From: an uncultured Eubacteriales bacterium
Lineage (GTDB): Bacteria > Bacillota > Clostridia > Oscillospirales > Butyricicoccaceae
Direction of reading: 5' to 3'
DNA length: 16,499 nucleotides
NCBI GenBank assembly: GCA_949740695.1
Contig: CATJIY010000091.1
Location: 1 to 16,499 of the forward strand
In this document: positions 1 to 7,345 of the stretch, piece after piece
Layout: every line of letters begins with the position of its first letter
Position numbering within the stretch: the stretch's first letter is position 1
The notes under the pieces: generated by a model
Told to the model about the DNA's origin: nothing
Databases searched by the model: none
Seen by the model: only the letters and a program-made list of their open reading frames with translations
Made by a program: the position numbers and the translations under genes

Positions 1-231
1 CACCATGACGCGCTTTTCTTCCCGCTGGCCCATGGCCTTAATCAAGGTTCGGATCTCCTTGGCAATCCGTCCCTGCCGGCCGATAACCCGTCCCATATCC
101 TCTTCTGCAACTCGCAGCTGAAGCGTAATGGAACTGCCGTTTTCCAGCACGCTTACCTGGATGGCCTCCGGCTTTTCCACCAGATGTTCCACCAGATAGA
201 TCAGCATCCCTTTGATGCCGGTCACATCCAT
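1..231 (-). CDS. khpA: KhpA-type KH-domain RNA-binding protein, 3' end cut by window edge
   Basis: The 77 visible residues begin MDVTGIKGMLIYLVEHLVEK and contain a type II KH domain with the GXXG loop GRQG inside MGRVIGRQGRIAKEIRTL, the hallmark of the short KhpA/YlqC family (about 75-80 aa). The family binds RNA, pairs with KhpB in many Firmicutes and affects cell division and elongation. The ATG lies 4 nt after the rpsP stop, with a GGAG inside the end of rpsP, so it is translated in the same operon. Only the last few residues should be missing, since the reading frame is still open at base 1. The position directly after rpsP is the usual Firmicute order (normally followed by rimM-trmD-rplS). 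Identity is secure; exact 3' end unseen. Confidence 0.93.
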   Translation of the reverse strand, partial: MDVTGIKGMLIYLVEHLVEKPEAIQVSVLENGSSITLQLRVAEEDMGRVIGRQGRIAKEIRTLIKAMGQREEKRVMV

Positions 232-235
232 AGGC

Positions 236-475
236 TTACAGGACTCCGGCCTTTTTCAGCAAGATGCGGACAGTATCAGTGGGTTGTGCGCCATCCTTGA
301 TCCACTTCTGAGCGCTTTCTGCGTTAACCTTAATCTCAGACGGTTCCTTCAAAGGATTATAGGTACCGATCTCCTCAATGAAGCGTCCATCCCGGGGATA
401 ACGGGAATCAGCCACCACGATACGATAGAAAGGGGCTTTTTTCGCGCCCATTCTCCTCAGTCTGATTTTCACCAT
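236..475 (-). CDS. rpsP: 30S ribosomal protein S16
   Basis: This 79-residue protein starts MVKIRLRRMGAKKAPFYRIV, the signature N-terminus of bacterial S16, and continues with the conserved VADSRYPRDGRFIEEIGTYNP segment. S16 binds 16S rRNA in the body of the 30S subunit and is needed for its assembly. The length is normal (about 80 aa). The start ATG has a strong Shine-Dalgarno, TGGAGGTG at 483-490, seven bases upstream. It sits 75 nt downstream of ffh and 4 nt upstream of khpA, in the classic ffh-rpsP-khpA order. I saw no separate terminator or promoter in the ffh-rpsP gap, so co-transcription from the ylxM promoter is likely. Confidence 0.98.
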   Translation of the reverse strand: MVKIRLRRMGAKKAPFYRIVVADSRYPRDGRFIEEIGTYNPLKEPSEIKVNAESAQKWIKDGAQPTDTVRILLKKAGVL

Positions 476-550
476 GCGTTTTCACCTCCATAATCATTTG
501 CCAATGGTTTTCCCATTTTTATTTCTTGCGCGATTTGCGAACAAGCGTTG

Positions 551-1891
551 TTAATACGGGAACCTAAAACCGCTGCGTTTGCGCTTCTTCCCGCTGCCGG
601 GGCCGGCAAACCGCTTCATCAACTGCTGCATCTGCTCAAACTGCTTGAGCAGCCGGTTTACGTCCTCCAGCTTTTGGCCGGAACCGGCGGCAATCCGCTT
701 TTTCCGGCTGTATTTTAAAATTTCCGGGCGCTCCCGTTCCTGGGGCGTCATAGAAAGGATAATCGCCTCCACATGAGCCAAAGCTTTTTCATCCACTTGG
801 GCGTTTTGCAATGCTTTTTTATCCACGCCGGGAAGCATCCCCATGACATCCTGCAAATTACCCATCTTTTTCAACTGCTTGAGCTGCCCATAAAAATCGG
901 TCAGCGTCATCTTACCCGCCCGCATTTTCTTTTCCAGCTGAACGGCCTGCTTTTCATCAAAGGTCTCTTGTGCTTTTTCCACCAGAGTGAGCACGTCGCC
1001 CATGCCCAGAATACGGGAAGCCATCCGGTCGGGATAAAAAGGCTCGATGGCGTCCAGCTTTTCTCCTGTGCCCACAAACTTAATGGGCTTTCCGGTGACT
1101 GCCCGAATAGAAAGAGCCGCGCCGCCCCGAGCGTCGCCGTCCAATTTCGTCATCAGTACCGAGTCAATGCCCAAAGCGTCATGAAACGCCGAAGCTGCGT
1201 TCACCGCGTCCTGGCCGGTCATTCCATCCACCACCAGCATGATCTCGTGAGGCTTGACCGCATCCTTCAGCCGCTTCAGCTCATCCATCAGCACTTCGTC
1301 AATATGCAGCCGGCCGGCGGTATCTAAAAGCAGCACATCGTTGCCATGGGTACGAGCATGGTCATAGGCGTGGCGGGCAATCTCAACAGGGTCGCCCTGC
1401 CCTTCCTCATAAACCGGGACGCCCAGCTGGCCGCCCACCACCTTCAGCTGTTCTACTGCTGCGGGGCGGTAAACGTCGCATGCGCACAACAGCGGCCTGC
1501 GACCCTCTTTTTTCTGGAACCAACCCGCCATCTTCGCGATATTGGTGGTTTTACCTGCTCCCTGCAAACCCACGAACATCATGACCGTGGGAGGACGATT
1601 CGCCATATGCACCCGGCTCTGGCTGCCGCCCATGAGGGCGCAAAGCTCGTCGTTGACGATCTTTACCACCTGCTGGGCGGGGGTGATGCTTTCCAGTACT
1701 TCCGCACCGACAGCTTTTTCGGTGACCTTGGTTACAAAATCTTTAACCACCTTAAAGTTAACATCGGCCTCCAACAGAGCCAAGCGCACCTCCCGCATGG
1801 CCTCCTGCACATCGCTTTCTGTAAGGCGGCCTTTGGTTCGCAATTTTTTAAATACGTTATTCAGCTTATCGCTGAGTCCTTCAAAAGCCAT
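551..1891 (-). CDS. ffh: Signal recognition particle protein Ffh (SRP54 homologue)
   Basis: Ffh is the GTPase that, with the SRP RNA, binds signal sequences emerging from ribosomes and delivers them to the FtsY receptor at the membrane. The 446-residue protein has the helical N domain (about 1-90), then the G domain with the P-loop GLQGAGKTT at 108-116, DVYRPAAVEQL at 139-149, DTAGR at 190-194 and TKLD at 248-251 followed by DGDARGG. The M domain from about 325 on has the RNA-binding segment SRKKRIAAGSG and ends in a basic tail. Length is typical. A GGGAG site lies 8 nt before the ATG. The first 31 bases overlap the end of ylxM, suggesting translational coupling. The 4.5S/scRNA gene is not in this window. 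Confidence 0.98.
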   Translation of the reverse strand: MAFEGLSDKLNNVFKKLRTKGRLTESDVQEAMREVRLALLEADVNFKVVKDFVTKVTEKAVGAEVLESITPAQQVVKIVNDELCALMGGSQSRVHMANRPPTVMMFVGLQGAGKTTNIAKMAGWFQKKEGRRPLLCACDVYRPAAVEQLKVVGGQLGVPVYEEGQGDPVEIARHAYDHARTHGNDVLLLDTAGRLHIDEVLMDELKRLKDAVKPHEIMLVVDGMTGQDAVNAASAFHDALGIDSVLMTKLDGDARGGAALSIRAVTGKPIKFVGTGEKLDAIEPFYPDRMASRILGMGDVLTLVEKAQETFDEKQAVQLEKKMRAGKMTLTDFYGQLKQLKKMGNLQDVMGMLPGVDKKALQNAQVDEKALAHVEAIILSMTPQERERPEILKYSRKKRIAAGSGQKLEDVNRLLKQFEQMQQLMKRFAGPGSGKKRKRSGFRFPY

Positions 1892-2250
1892 GTTTGCATT
1901 TCTCCCGTCAACTGCAAGATGCGATCCACACTTTTTGCGATTTCAAAGCTCCGGATGCGGGTGTTTGCCTGAGCGATATAAGCAGCGGCCTGCCGGATTT
2001 CCTCCAGCCGGCGGTCATAGCCGGCGTATTTTTTCACCAGGCCCAGTTTATCCTCGGTGTCCCGCAGGATGGTTTCGCTGCGAACAATGGCGTCCCGCAC
2101 GCCCTGACGGGAAATCCCCGCCAACTCGGAAATCTCGGTCAGAGAGAGGTCTTCATTATAATATAAGTCAAAAAGCTCCTTCTGTTTATCAGTAAGCAAT
2201 TCTCCATAAAAGTCAAACAACATGGACATCTGGAAGGTATCGCTCTTCAT
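1861..2250 (-). CDS. ylxM: YlxM/UPF0122 helix-turn-helix protein, SRP-associated
   Basis: The 129-residue protein carries a sigma-70 region-4-like helix-turn-helix early on: KQKELFDLYYNEDLSLTEIS then ELAGISRQGVRDAIVRSE (about residues 22-58). This and the position directly upstream of ffh identify the UPF0122/YlxM family. In streptococci YlxM associates with SRP and modulates its GTPase activity; that role here is by family. The C-terminus is somewhat longer than the usual roughly 110 aa. The start has an AGAGG site 2-7 nt upstream, rather close, but the sigma-A promoter at 2299-2327 supports the gene start. Its last 31 bases overlap ffh in another frame. It is the first gene of the minus-strand operon. 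Confidence 0.93.
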   Translation of the reverse strand: MKSDTFQMSMLFDFYGELLTDKQKELFDLYYNEDLSLTEISELAGISRQGVRDAIVRSETILRDTEDKLGLVKKYAGYDRRLEEIRQAAAYIAQANTRIRSFEIAKSVDRILQLTGEMQTWLLKDSAIS

Positions 2251-2298
2251 AACCTCTCACCCTTTTCTGTAAAGTAAAAATCCTTTACAATATTCTGT

Positions 2299-2327
2299 AT
2301 CATATCGGAAAATCAGATAAAAGTCAA
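2299..2327 (-). promoter_or_regulatory. Sigma-A promoter for ylxM-ffh-rpsP-khpA
   Basis: Read on the minus strand, TTGACT (2322-2327) is followed after exactly 17 bases by TATGAT (2299-2304). One mismatch in each hexamer and ideal spacing, about 50 nt upstream of the ylxM ATG. It faces away from the padR promoter. Confidence 0.85.
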
Positions 2328-2408
2328 GGGGTTTTCTGCGATTTTCAAAAGTATTTTCAATTTTTTCGAAAAAAGAACCCGCCATTTTTGAAATCTCAAA
2401 AATACTAC

Positions 2409-2437
2409 TTGACATGTGATACTATGTGTTGTATAGT
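2409..2437 (+). promoter_or_regulatory. Sigma-A promoter of padR
   Basis: TTGACA (2409-2414), a 17-base spacer and TATAGT (2432-2437) form a near-perfect sigma-A promoter 23 nt before the padR ATG, giving a very short leader with little more than the ribosome binding site. The -10 box is embedded in the dyad at 2419-2439, so repressor bound there would block RNA polymerase. Confidence 0.88.
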
Positions 2438-2439
2438 AT
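2419..2439. promoter_or_regulatory. padR operator: Probable PadR operator (7-bp perfect dyad over the -10 box)
   Basis: ATACTAT (2419-2425), seven bases, then ATAGTAT (2433-2439): a perfect inverted repeat covering the spacer and -10 of the padR promoter. PadR-family repressors bind dyads of this ATACT/AGTAT type and commonly repress their own gene. Further half-sites of the same sequence occur at 2402-2406 (ATACT) and 2350-2354 (AGTAT). Binding by this PadR is inferred. Confidence 0.7.
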
Positions 2440-2460
2440 TTGCATCGGAGGGATGCCCTG

Positions 2461-2781
2461 ATGGATATCCAGTTAAAACGCGGCATCCTGGAGGTTTGTG
2501 TGCTAAAAGCGCTTCAGCGGCAGGACTCCTATGGCTATCAGATCGTTAAGGATCTGGCGCCCTGGGTGGCTTTGTCCGAATCCACCCTCTATCCAATTTT
2601 GCGACGGATGGAAGCGGCCGGTTGTATCGCGGAATATCCCACCGTCCACAACGGGCGGTTGCGGAAATATTATCACCTGACGCCAGTGGGACAACAACGC
2701 ATCACAGATTTTCTCCAGGAATGGGAAAACGTGCAACGAGCTTATGAGTATGTGAGAGGTGATACCGATGAAAAAAAATGA
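2461..2781 (+). CDS. PadR-family transcriptional repressor
   Basis: A 106-residue winged-helix protein beginning MDIQLKRGILEVCVLKALQR. The recognition region SESTLYPILRRMEAAGCI followed by the wing (HNGRLRKYYHLTPVGQQRI) is the PadR N-terminal domain; the short C-terminal helix (FLQEWENVQRAYEYV) marks the small PadR-s2 subgroup that dimerises through one helix. I chose the ATG at 2461, with GGAGGG at 2447-2452 and 8-nt spacing. An upstream in-frame TTG at 2440 falls directly after the -10 box and cannot be in a useful message. The gene overlaps the next one by 14 nt. Small PadRs coupled to DUF1700/DUF4097 genes are usual in Firmicutes and usually answer to envelope stress or antimicrobials; the ligand here is unknown. 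Confidence 0.93.
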   Translation: MDIQLKRGILEVCVLKALQRQDSYGYQIVKDLAPWVALSESTLYPILRRMEAAGCIAEYPTVHNGRLRKYYHLTPVGQQRITDFLQEWENVQRAYEYVRGDTDEKK

Positions 2782-4141
2782 ATTAGAGCAATGGCTTCGG
2801 AATCAGCTGTCTGATCTGCCAAAAGGCGAAGTGGACGGCATCCTGATCTTTTACACCAGCGCTATTGAGGATCGAATGGAAGATGGCATGACCGAGGAAG
2901 AAGCCGTCCAGGCTCTGGGCGACCCCGAGGCGATCTTAGCGGAGATTCGCTCTTCCCGACCCATGACCTATTTCCCCAGCCATCCCCCCAAGAGCAAAAA
3001 GCGGGGCTTGTGGGCCGCGGGGGCTCTTCTGCTGGGATTGGGCGTGGTAATTGCTATTTACAGCACGGTTGCCATCGTCACCGGTTTTAACCCGATAGAC
3101 AAGATTTTTGGGCGCAACATCGACGATCCTGTCCAGCAGGATATCGTTCAAGTGCTTGAGGGCAAGGAATATGAAACTCAGTTTTATGCAGGTTATGATC
3201 TGGAACAGGCATGGACGATGGCAGGGGAACTGCGTTTGGAAGCGGTAAATGACGGGGACTACTACGGCTATCAGGTTCCCCATGATCTGGCTGCCAATTT
3301 CTATAATCTTTATTTGGAATGCGACGCCGGCGGAGTGCAGCTGGAGGGCTGGAGCGAACCTTATCTTCAAGTTCTGTTTTTATATCCAGAGGATTACAAT
3401 CTTAGCTGCAGCGACGGCTTCCTCTGGGTGTTTGGGGAGAATCCTCCCTCTCGCTCCTACGACAAGCGCCCTGCCGTCCGGATTTTCGTCCCAGAAAGCA
3501 CCCTTTCGGAAATCCAGCTCCAGGTGGACGCAGGCAACCTCCAGATTACTGGGCTAACGGTCAGCAGACTGTTTGTGCAGACCGACGCGGGCAATATCAT
3601 CCTGGACCGGGTCTTGGCCACCGAGCTCCTGGATCTCCAGGCGGACGCAGGAAACATCACCCTTCAGTCGGTATCGTCCGACGGCGATTTATCCGTTCAG
3701 GTGGACGCAGGCAATATCGAATTAAATCAAGTGGACGCTATGAGCTCCCTATCCTTTATCACCGATGCGGGCAGCGTCACCGGCACGCTGGCCGGTCCCT
3801 CCAGCCGGTATTCCTGGGAAGCCAAGGTAGACATCGGTTCCTCCAACCTGGCCCGGCAGGTCGTCAGCGGCCCGGTGCCCCTTTACCTGCAAACCAGCAT
3901 TGGTAGTATTGACATAGAATTTGCTTCGAAAGATCAGAGCTGGCAAATTCCCGTGGAACAACAAGCGCAGATCTCTTCGGCAACCGAGGATTTTGGTGCG
4001 GTTACTGTTGAAAAGGGGACTTCTATCGCTTCTTTTGAGATGACTTCTCTGTCCGCTCCCCCGTCCCCGCCAGAAGCCCCCTCCCCTTCCGTCTGGTTCT
4101 TTGGCCGAAATCTTTTTGATCTGCTGCCCTGGAACTGGTAA
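2768..4141 (+). CDS. Membrane protein with DUF1700 (HAAS) and DUF4097 adhesin-like domains
   Basis: Residues 1-63 form the helical HAAS/DUF1700 domain (MKKNELEQWLRNQLSDLPKG..., MTEEEAVQALGDPEAILAEI). A single membrane span follows at about 81-106. The extracytoplasmic part holds a DUF4097-type right-handed beta-helix: a D-A-G-N/S motif recurs at D254, D273, D293, D313 and D333, one turn every 19-20 residues. The protein (457 aa) ends in an aromatic tail FFGRNLFDLLPWNW. I chose the ATG at 2768, with GAGAGGTG six bases upstream, over an in-frame GTG at 2759 that lies inside that site. The 14-nt overlap with padR implies coupled translation and co-regulation. DUF1700/DUF4097 proteins are linked to envelope stress; no biochemical function is established. 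Confidence 0.88.
   Translation: MKKNELEQWLRNQLSDLPKGEVDGILIFYTSAIEDRMEDGMTEEEAVQALGDPEAILAEIRSSRPMTYFPSHPPKSKKRGLWAAGALLLGLGVVIAIYSTVAIVTGFNPIDKIFGRNIDDPVQQDIVQVLEGKEYETQFYAGYDLEQAWTMAGELRLEAVNDGDYYGYQVPHDLAANFYNLYLECDAGGVQLEGWSEPYLQVLFLYPEDYNLSCSDGFLWVFGENPPSRSYDKRPAVRIFVPESTLSEIQLQVDAGNLQITGLTVSRLFVQTDAGNIILDRVLATELLDLQADAGNITLQSVSSDGDLSVQVDAGNIELNQVDAMSSLSFITDAGSVTGTLAGPSSRYSWEAKVDIGSSNLARQVVSGPVPLYLQTSIGSIDIEFASKDQSWQIPVEQQAQISSATEDFGAVTVEKGTSIASFEMTSLSAPPSPPEAPSPSVWFFGRNLFDLLPWNW
3524..3786 (+). repeat. Five degenerate ~60-nt coding repeats (DAGN turns)
   Basis: Within the DUF4097 domain, GACGCAGGCAAC-like blocks encoding [VTA]-D-A-G-[NS] recur with spacings of 57, 60, 60 and 60 nt. Each encodes one beta-helix coil with alternating hydrophobic residues (for example NLQITGL, NIILDRV, NITLQSV, NIELNQV). 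This is protein-level repetition, not a DNA element. Confidence 0.8.
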
Positions 4142-4149
4142 CGCAGACA

Positions 4150-4198
4150 AGAGGACTCCGGACAGGCAAAAATATGCCCGTCTGGAGTCCTCTTTTTT
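4150..4198 (+). terminator. Rho-independent terminator after the padR-DUF4097 pair
   Basis: An 18-nt arm at 4150-4167 (starting AGAGGACTCC) pairs with 4176-4193 (ending GGAGTCCTCT), with one G-U and one A-C position and an 8-nt loop, followed by a six-T run at 4193-4198. It begins 8 nt after the stop codon. The T-run is on the plus side only. Confidence 0.92.
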
Positions 4199-4304
4199 AT
4201 CCCGGATTTTCTGATTGACAAAGCAACGCCTGTTTTCCAACACTGCAAGCCCAAGCCCGGAACCATTGATTCCAGACTTGAGCTATAGAACGGCGCAGCA
4301 ACGT

Positions 4305-4574
4305 TTAACGACCATCTTTTTTTTGCTGTAATTGCCGGTATTTTTCTCGGGTGGCCGCCCCGCCCCGCAGATGACGCTCCCGCTTGTTTTCCTCTAATAC
4401 TGCCCGCACCTGTTCGTACAGCCGCCGGTCAATCCAGTAAAGACGGCTGGTTACGTCCTTATGTACGCTGGACTTGCTTAGGCCAAACCGCTGGGCAACG
4501 GCCCGAACAGTAGCCTTGTGTTCCACGATATATCTACCCAATTCGCAAGCCCGATCTTCCATAGTGTCTGTCAC
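4305..4574 (-). CDS. spoIIID: Stage III sporulation transcriptional regulator SpoIIID
   Basis: The protein matches SpoIIID along its length: GRYIVEHKATVRAVAQRFGL then the helix-turn-helix SKSSVHKDVTSRLYWID, and the family-specific RHLRGGAATREKY near the end. SpoIIID is the small DNA-binding protein made in the mother cell that switches many sigma-E genes on or off before sigma-K takes over. Two starts are possible: GTG at 4574 (89 aa), whose distance to the conserved G-[KR]-Y-I matches my memory of B. subtilis SpoIIID, with GGGGGAG 10 nt upstream; or ATG at 4562 (85 aa), with AGGGGTG upstream. I prefer the GTG on family length. No convincing sigma-E promoter was found by eye in the 154 bp shared with the ATPase gene. 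Its presence is the best evidence that the organism forms spores. Confidence 0.93.
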   Translation of the reverse strand: MTDTMEDRACELGRYIVEHKATVRAVAQRFGLSKSSVHKDVTSRLYWIDRRLYEQVRAVLEENKRERHLRGGAATREKYRQLQQKKDGR

Positions 4575-4728
4575 CCCTGCCACACTCCCCCGTATCCTGG
4601 TTGCTACAGGGTATGCGCCAAAGACGGGAAAACAGAACCTTTGGAAGCATTTTTCTTTCAACCGCACCGGTCATAACCTGTCCCAGAACCGCATAGGCTT
4701 GTACCAAACTGCGACTGGGAGTGATATT

Positions 4729-7329
4729 ATGCGGGAGACCAACCTAATGCTGGGCCTGAAGCAGCGGGAAGCTCAACGGCTGCTGGACCAGGGCCTGGGC
4801 AACCGTTTGTCGTCCAAAAAGACCAAGGGCTTTTTCGCAAAGCTGCTGGAAAACCTCAGCGACCCAATTATCAAAATCTTACTAGCGGCGCTTTGCGTCA
4901 ACCTGCTCTTTCTCTTTCGAGGCGAAGGCTGGTTTGAGACGGTGGGCATCGCCGCGGCGGTGCTGACCGCCTCGCTGATCTCCGCCCTGTCGGAGTATTC
5001 CAGCGAAAACGCTTTTGCCCGCCTCCAGGCGGAAGCCGGCAAAACAGTCTGCCGGGTCCGGCGGGAAGGGCGGCTGTTGGAGCTGCCCTCGGAAGATCTC
5101 GTGGAGGGAGATATCGTTCTTTTAGAGGCAGGTGAAGGCGTCCCTGCCGACGGTTGGCTCCGCCAGGGCAGTTTGCGCTGCGACCAGTCGGCCCTTTCCG
5201 GCGAAAGTCAAGAAGCGGAAAAACAGGGCGCGCCTCTGGACCAGGGAGACTTTCGCTGGGAAAGCGATCACCGGCAGCTGGTTTTTCGAGGCGCTACCGT
5301 CACTGACGGTCAGGGAGTTATGCAGGTCCTGCGCTGCGGGGATCGGACCTTGCTGGGCAGCATGGCCCTCTCCCTTCAGGAAGAACCCCGGGAAAGCCCG
5401 TTAAAGGTCCGGTTGGGGGCGCTAGCCCGTTCCATGAGCCGGCTAGGCTATGCCGCCGCTGGGTTGGTGGCCTGCGCCGATATTTTTCACCGGCTGGTGA
5501 TGGATAACAGTTTTGTCCCCTCCCTGATGTGGGCTGAACTGACTCATGTGCCCGCTTTAATCGAATTGCTGCTCCATGCAGCCACTCTGGCCATTAGCGT
5601 GGTGATCGTGGCGGTACCCGAAGGACTGCCTATGATGATTACCGTTGTGCTTTCCCGCTCCATGGCCCGAATGCAGAAAGACCAAGTGATGGTGCGTAAA
5701 CTTACCGGTATTGAAACGGCGGGCAGCCTGTCTCTGCTTTTTACGGATAAAACGGGCACCCTCACCCGAGGACGGCTTGCCATTGAGGGTTTGATGTTGG
5801 GGGATGGGTCCATCCTGCCTCCCGAAGACCTGCCCAGCCTCCCCAGCCTTTGGGCGCCACTGCGGGAAAGCTGTCTGCTGAATACCAGCGCTCAATGGAG
5901 CGATCAAGGCCCCTCCGGCGGAAACGCCACCGATCGGGCTTTGTTGGAGCTGGCCGGACGAGAAGCAACAACTGCGCAACGCACCCGCTATGTCCCCTTT
6001 GACTCAGCAAAAAAATATGCGGCTGCCGCAGTGGAGGGCGGAATCTTTCCCGCCTATATCAAGGGCGCGCCTGAATTGCTGCTGCCCCGATGCCAAAGCT
6101 GGCTAGCCCTAGACGGTCCCCGCAAGTTGGACGAACCGGCGTTGATTCAGCGCGCCTGGCAGCAGCAGGCCGCTCATGGCATGCGAGTAGTCTGCCTGTG
6201 CGCCGGCGGAACAGAGGGCGCTCTGACGCTGCTGGGGCTGGCGCTGCTGCGGGACGGTCTCCGGCCGGAAGCCGCCGCTGCGGTGCGGCGCATCCAGGGA
6301 GCCGGAGTGCAGATTGTAATGGTCACCGGCGACAGTCCAGAAACCGCCCAAGCCATCGCTTCCCGGGCGGGACTGCTGCGGGGCGGCGGGCTGACCCTGA
6401 CCAGCGCCGATCTGGCAGGCATGACCGACCGGCAAATTCAAGAGGTTCTTCCCCGCTTGCGGGTAGTCGCTCGTGCCCTTCCCACCGACAAAAGCCGGCT
6501 GGTGCGGCTGGCCCAATCGGCGGGCCGAGTGGTTGGCATGACGGGAGACGGTATCAACGACGCGCCTGCCCTCCGTCTGGCCGATGTGGGCTTTGCCATG
6601 GGCAGCGGCACCCAAGTAGCCAAGGAGGCTGGCGATATCATCATTCTGGATGATAACATCGCCTCCATCGGCCGGGCCATCCTCTACGGCCGGACCATCT
6701 TCCGATCCATTCAACGGTTTATTGTCTTTCAGTTAACGATGAATCTATGCGCGGTGGCGGTATCCATCCTGGGTCCGTTTTTGGGTGTGGAAACCCCGGT
6801 AACCGTCATCCAAATGCTGTGGATCAATATGATTATGGATACCTTGGCCGGTCTGGCCTATGCGGGAGAGCCGCCTATGGACCGCTATCTAGAAGAGCCG
6901 CCCAAGCCCAGGGAGGCCCCTGTGCTCACCCGCAATATGCTGGGGCAGATCGGCGGACTAAGTTTGTATATGACCGGACTGTATGCTTTATTTTTAAGAT
7001 TTCCAGCTTTCCGCGGGCTATTCGGCTGGGAGGACGGCCCCTTTCTCACCGCCTTTTTTGCTCTGTTTGTCTTTGCCGGGCTGGCGGCGGCGGTGTGCGC
7101 CCGGGCGGAAGGCTGCAACTTGCTTCGAGGTTTGGGAAAGAACCGCTCCTTCCTGGTAATTATGGTGATAACCGCTCTCGTGCAAGTGGGATTGTTATAC
7201 TTTGGCGGGGCAGTATTCCGCACGCAGCCGCTTTCTCTCCGGATGCTTTTGCAGATCTTACTGCTGGCGGCTTCGGTGATTCCCGCCGATCTCATCCGTA
7301 AGTTGCTAACGCCCCGCCGCCAGGCGTAA
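4729..7329 (+). CDS. Calcium-translocating P-type ATPase, PMCA-like
   Basis: An 866-residue P2-type ATPase that should export Ca2+ using ATP. Visible landmarks: actuator motif LSGES; M4 motif PEGLP at 297-301; phosphorylation site DKTGTLT with D340; nucleotide-binding KGAPELLL at 445; MVTGDSPETA; hinge MTGDGINDAP at 604-613. About ten membrane spans can be marked. The ion-site residues resemble plasma-membrane Ca2+ pumps: E298 in M4, N672 in M5 and N700-xxx-D704 in M6 within LWINMIMDTLAGLA. I chose the ATG at 4729 (GGGAG at 4717-4721, 7-nt spacing); the frame stays open further upstream, but that stretch overlaps spoIIID and looks non-coding. There is no calmodulin-type tail. Calcium specificity is by motif; Mn2+ or mixed transport is possible. 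Confidence 0.93.
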   Translation: MRETNLMLGLKQREAQRLLDQGLGNRLSSKKTKGFFAKLLENLSDPIIKILLAALCVNLLFLFRGEGWFETVGIAAAVLTASLISALSEYSSENAFARLQAEAGKTVCRVRREGRLLELPSEDLVEGDIVLLEAGEGVPADGWLRQGSLRCDQSALSGESQEAEKQGAPLDQGDFRWESDHRQLVFRGATVTDGQGVMQVLRCGDRTLLGSMALSLQEEPRESPLKVRLGALARSMSRLGYAAAGLVACADIFHRLVMDNSFVPSLMWAELTHVPALIELLLHAATLAISVVIVAVPEGLPMMITVVLSRSMARMQKDQVMVRKLTGIETAGSLSLLFTDKTGTLTRGRLAIEGLMLGDGSILPPEDLPSLPSLWAPLRESCLLNTSAQWSDQGPSGGNATDRALLELAGREATTAQRTRYVPFDSAKKYAAAAVEGGIFPAYIKGAPELLLPRCQSWLALDGPRKLDEPALIQRAWQQQAAHGMRVVCLCAGGTEGALTLLGLALLRDGLRPEAAAAVRRIQGAGVQIVMVTGDSPETAQAIASRAGLLRGGGLTLTSADLAGMTDRQIQEVLPRLRVVARALPTDKSRLVRLAQSAGRVVGMTGDGINDAPALRLADVGFAMGSGTQVAKEAGDIIILDDNIASIGRAILYGRTIFRSIQRFIVFQLTMNLCAVAVSILGPFLGVETPVTVIQMLWINMIMDTLAGLAYAGEPPMDRYLEEPPKPREAPVLTRNMLGQIGGLSLYMTGLYALFLRFPAFRGLFGWEDGPFLTAFFALFVFAGLAAAVCARAEGCNLLRGLGKNRSFLVIMVITALVQVGLLYFGGAVFRTQPLSLRMLLQILLLAASVIPADLIRKLLTPRRQA

Positions 7330-7345
7330 AAACCTGCCTTCTTCC

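Noticed and set aside
773..2195. Plus-strand open frames of 184-217 codons across ffh and ylxM
   Set aside because: They lie antisense to well-identified conserved genes and resemble no protein family.
2440..2460. TTG start for padR adding seven residues
   Set aside because: It lies directly behind the -10 box and upstream of the GGAGGG site; transcription would start too late to include a ribosome binding site for it.
3249..4266. Open frames overlapping the DUF4097 gene and its terminator
   Set aside because: They run through the strong terminator or along the repeat-coding region in other frames; no start signals.
4592..4612. CATACCCT on the minus strand as a sigma-E -10 for spoIIID
   Set aside because: No matching -35 element lies 13-15 bases upstream, so the match is likely chance.
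4474..4728. 85-codon N-terminal extension of the calcium ATPase
   Set aside because: It is antisense to spoIIID at its beginning, has no ribosome binding site, and family members begin near the ATG at 4729.
6090..6714. Long open frames on both strands inside the ATPase gene (187 and 201 codons)
   Set aside because: They are GC-rich shadows of the ATPase with Arg/Ser/Gly-rich, low-complexity translations and no ribosome binding sites.
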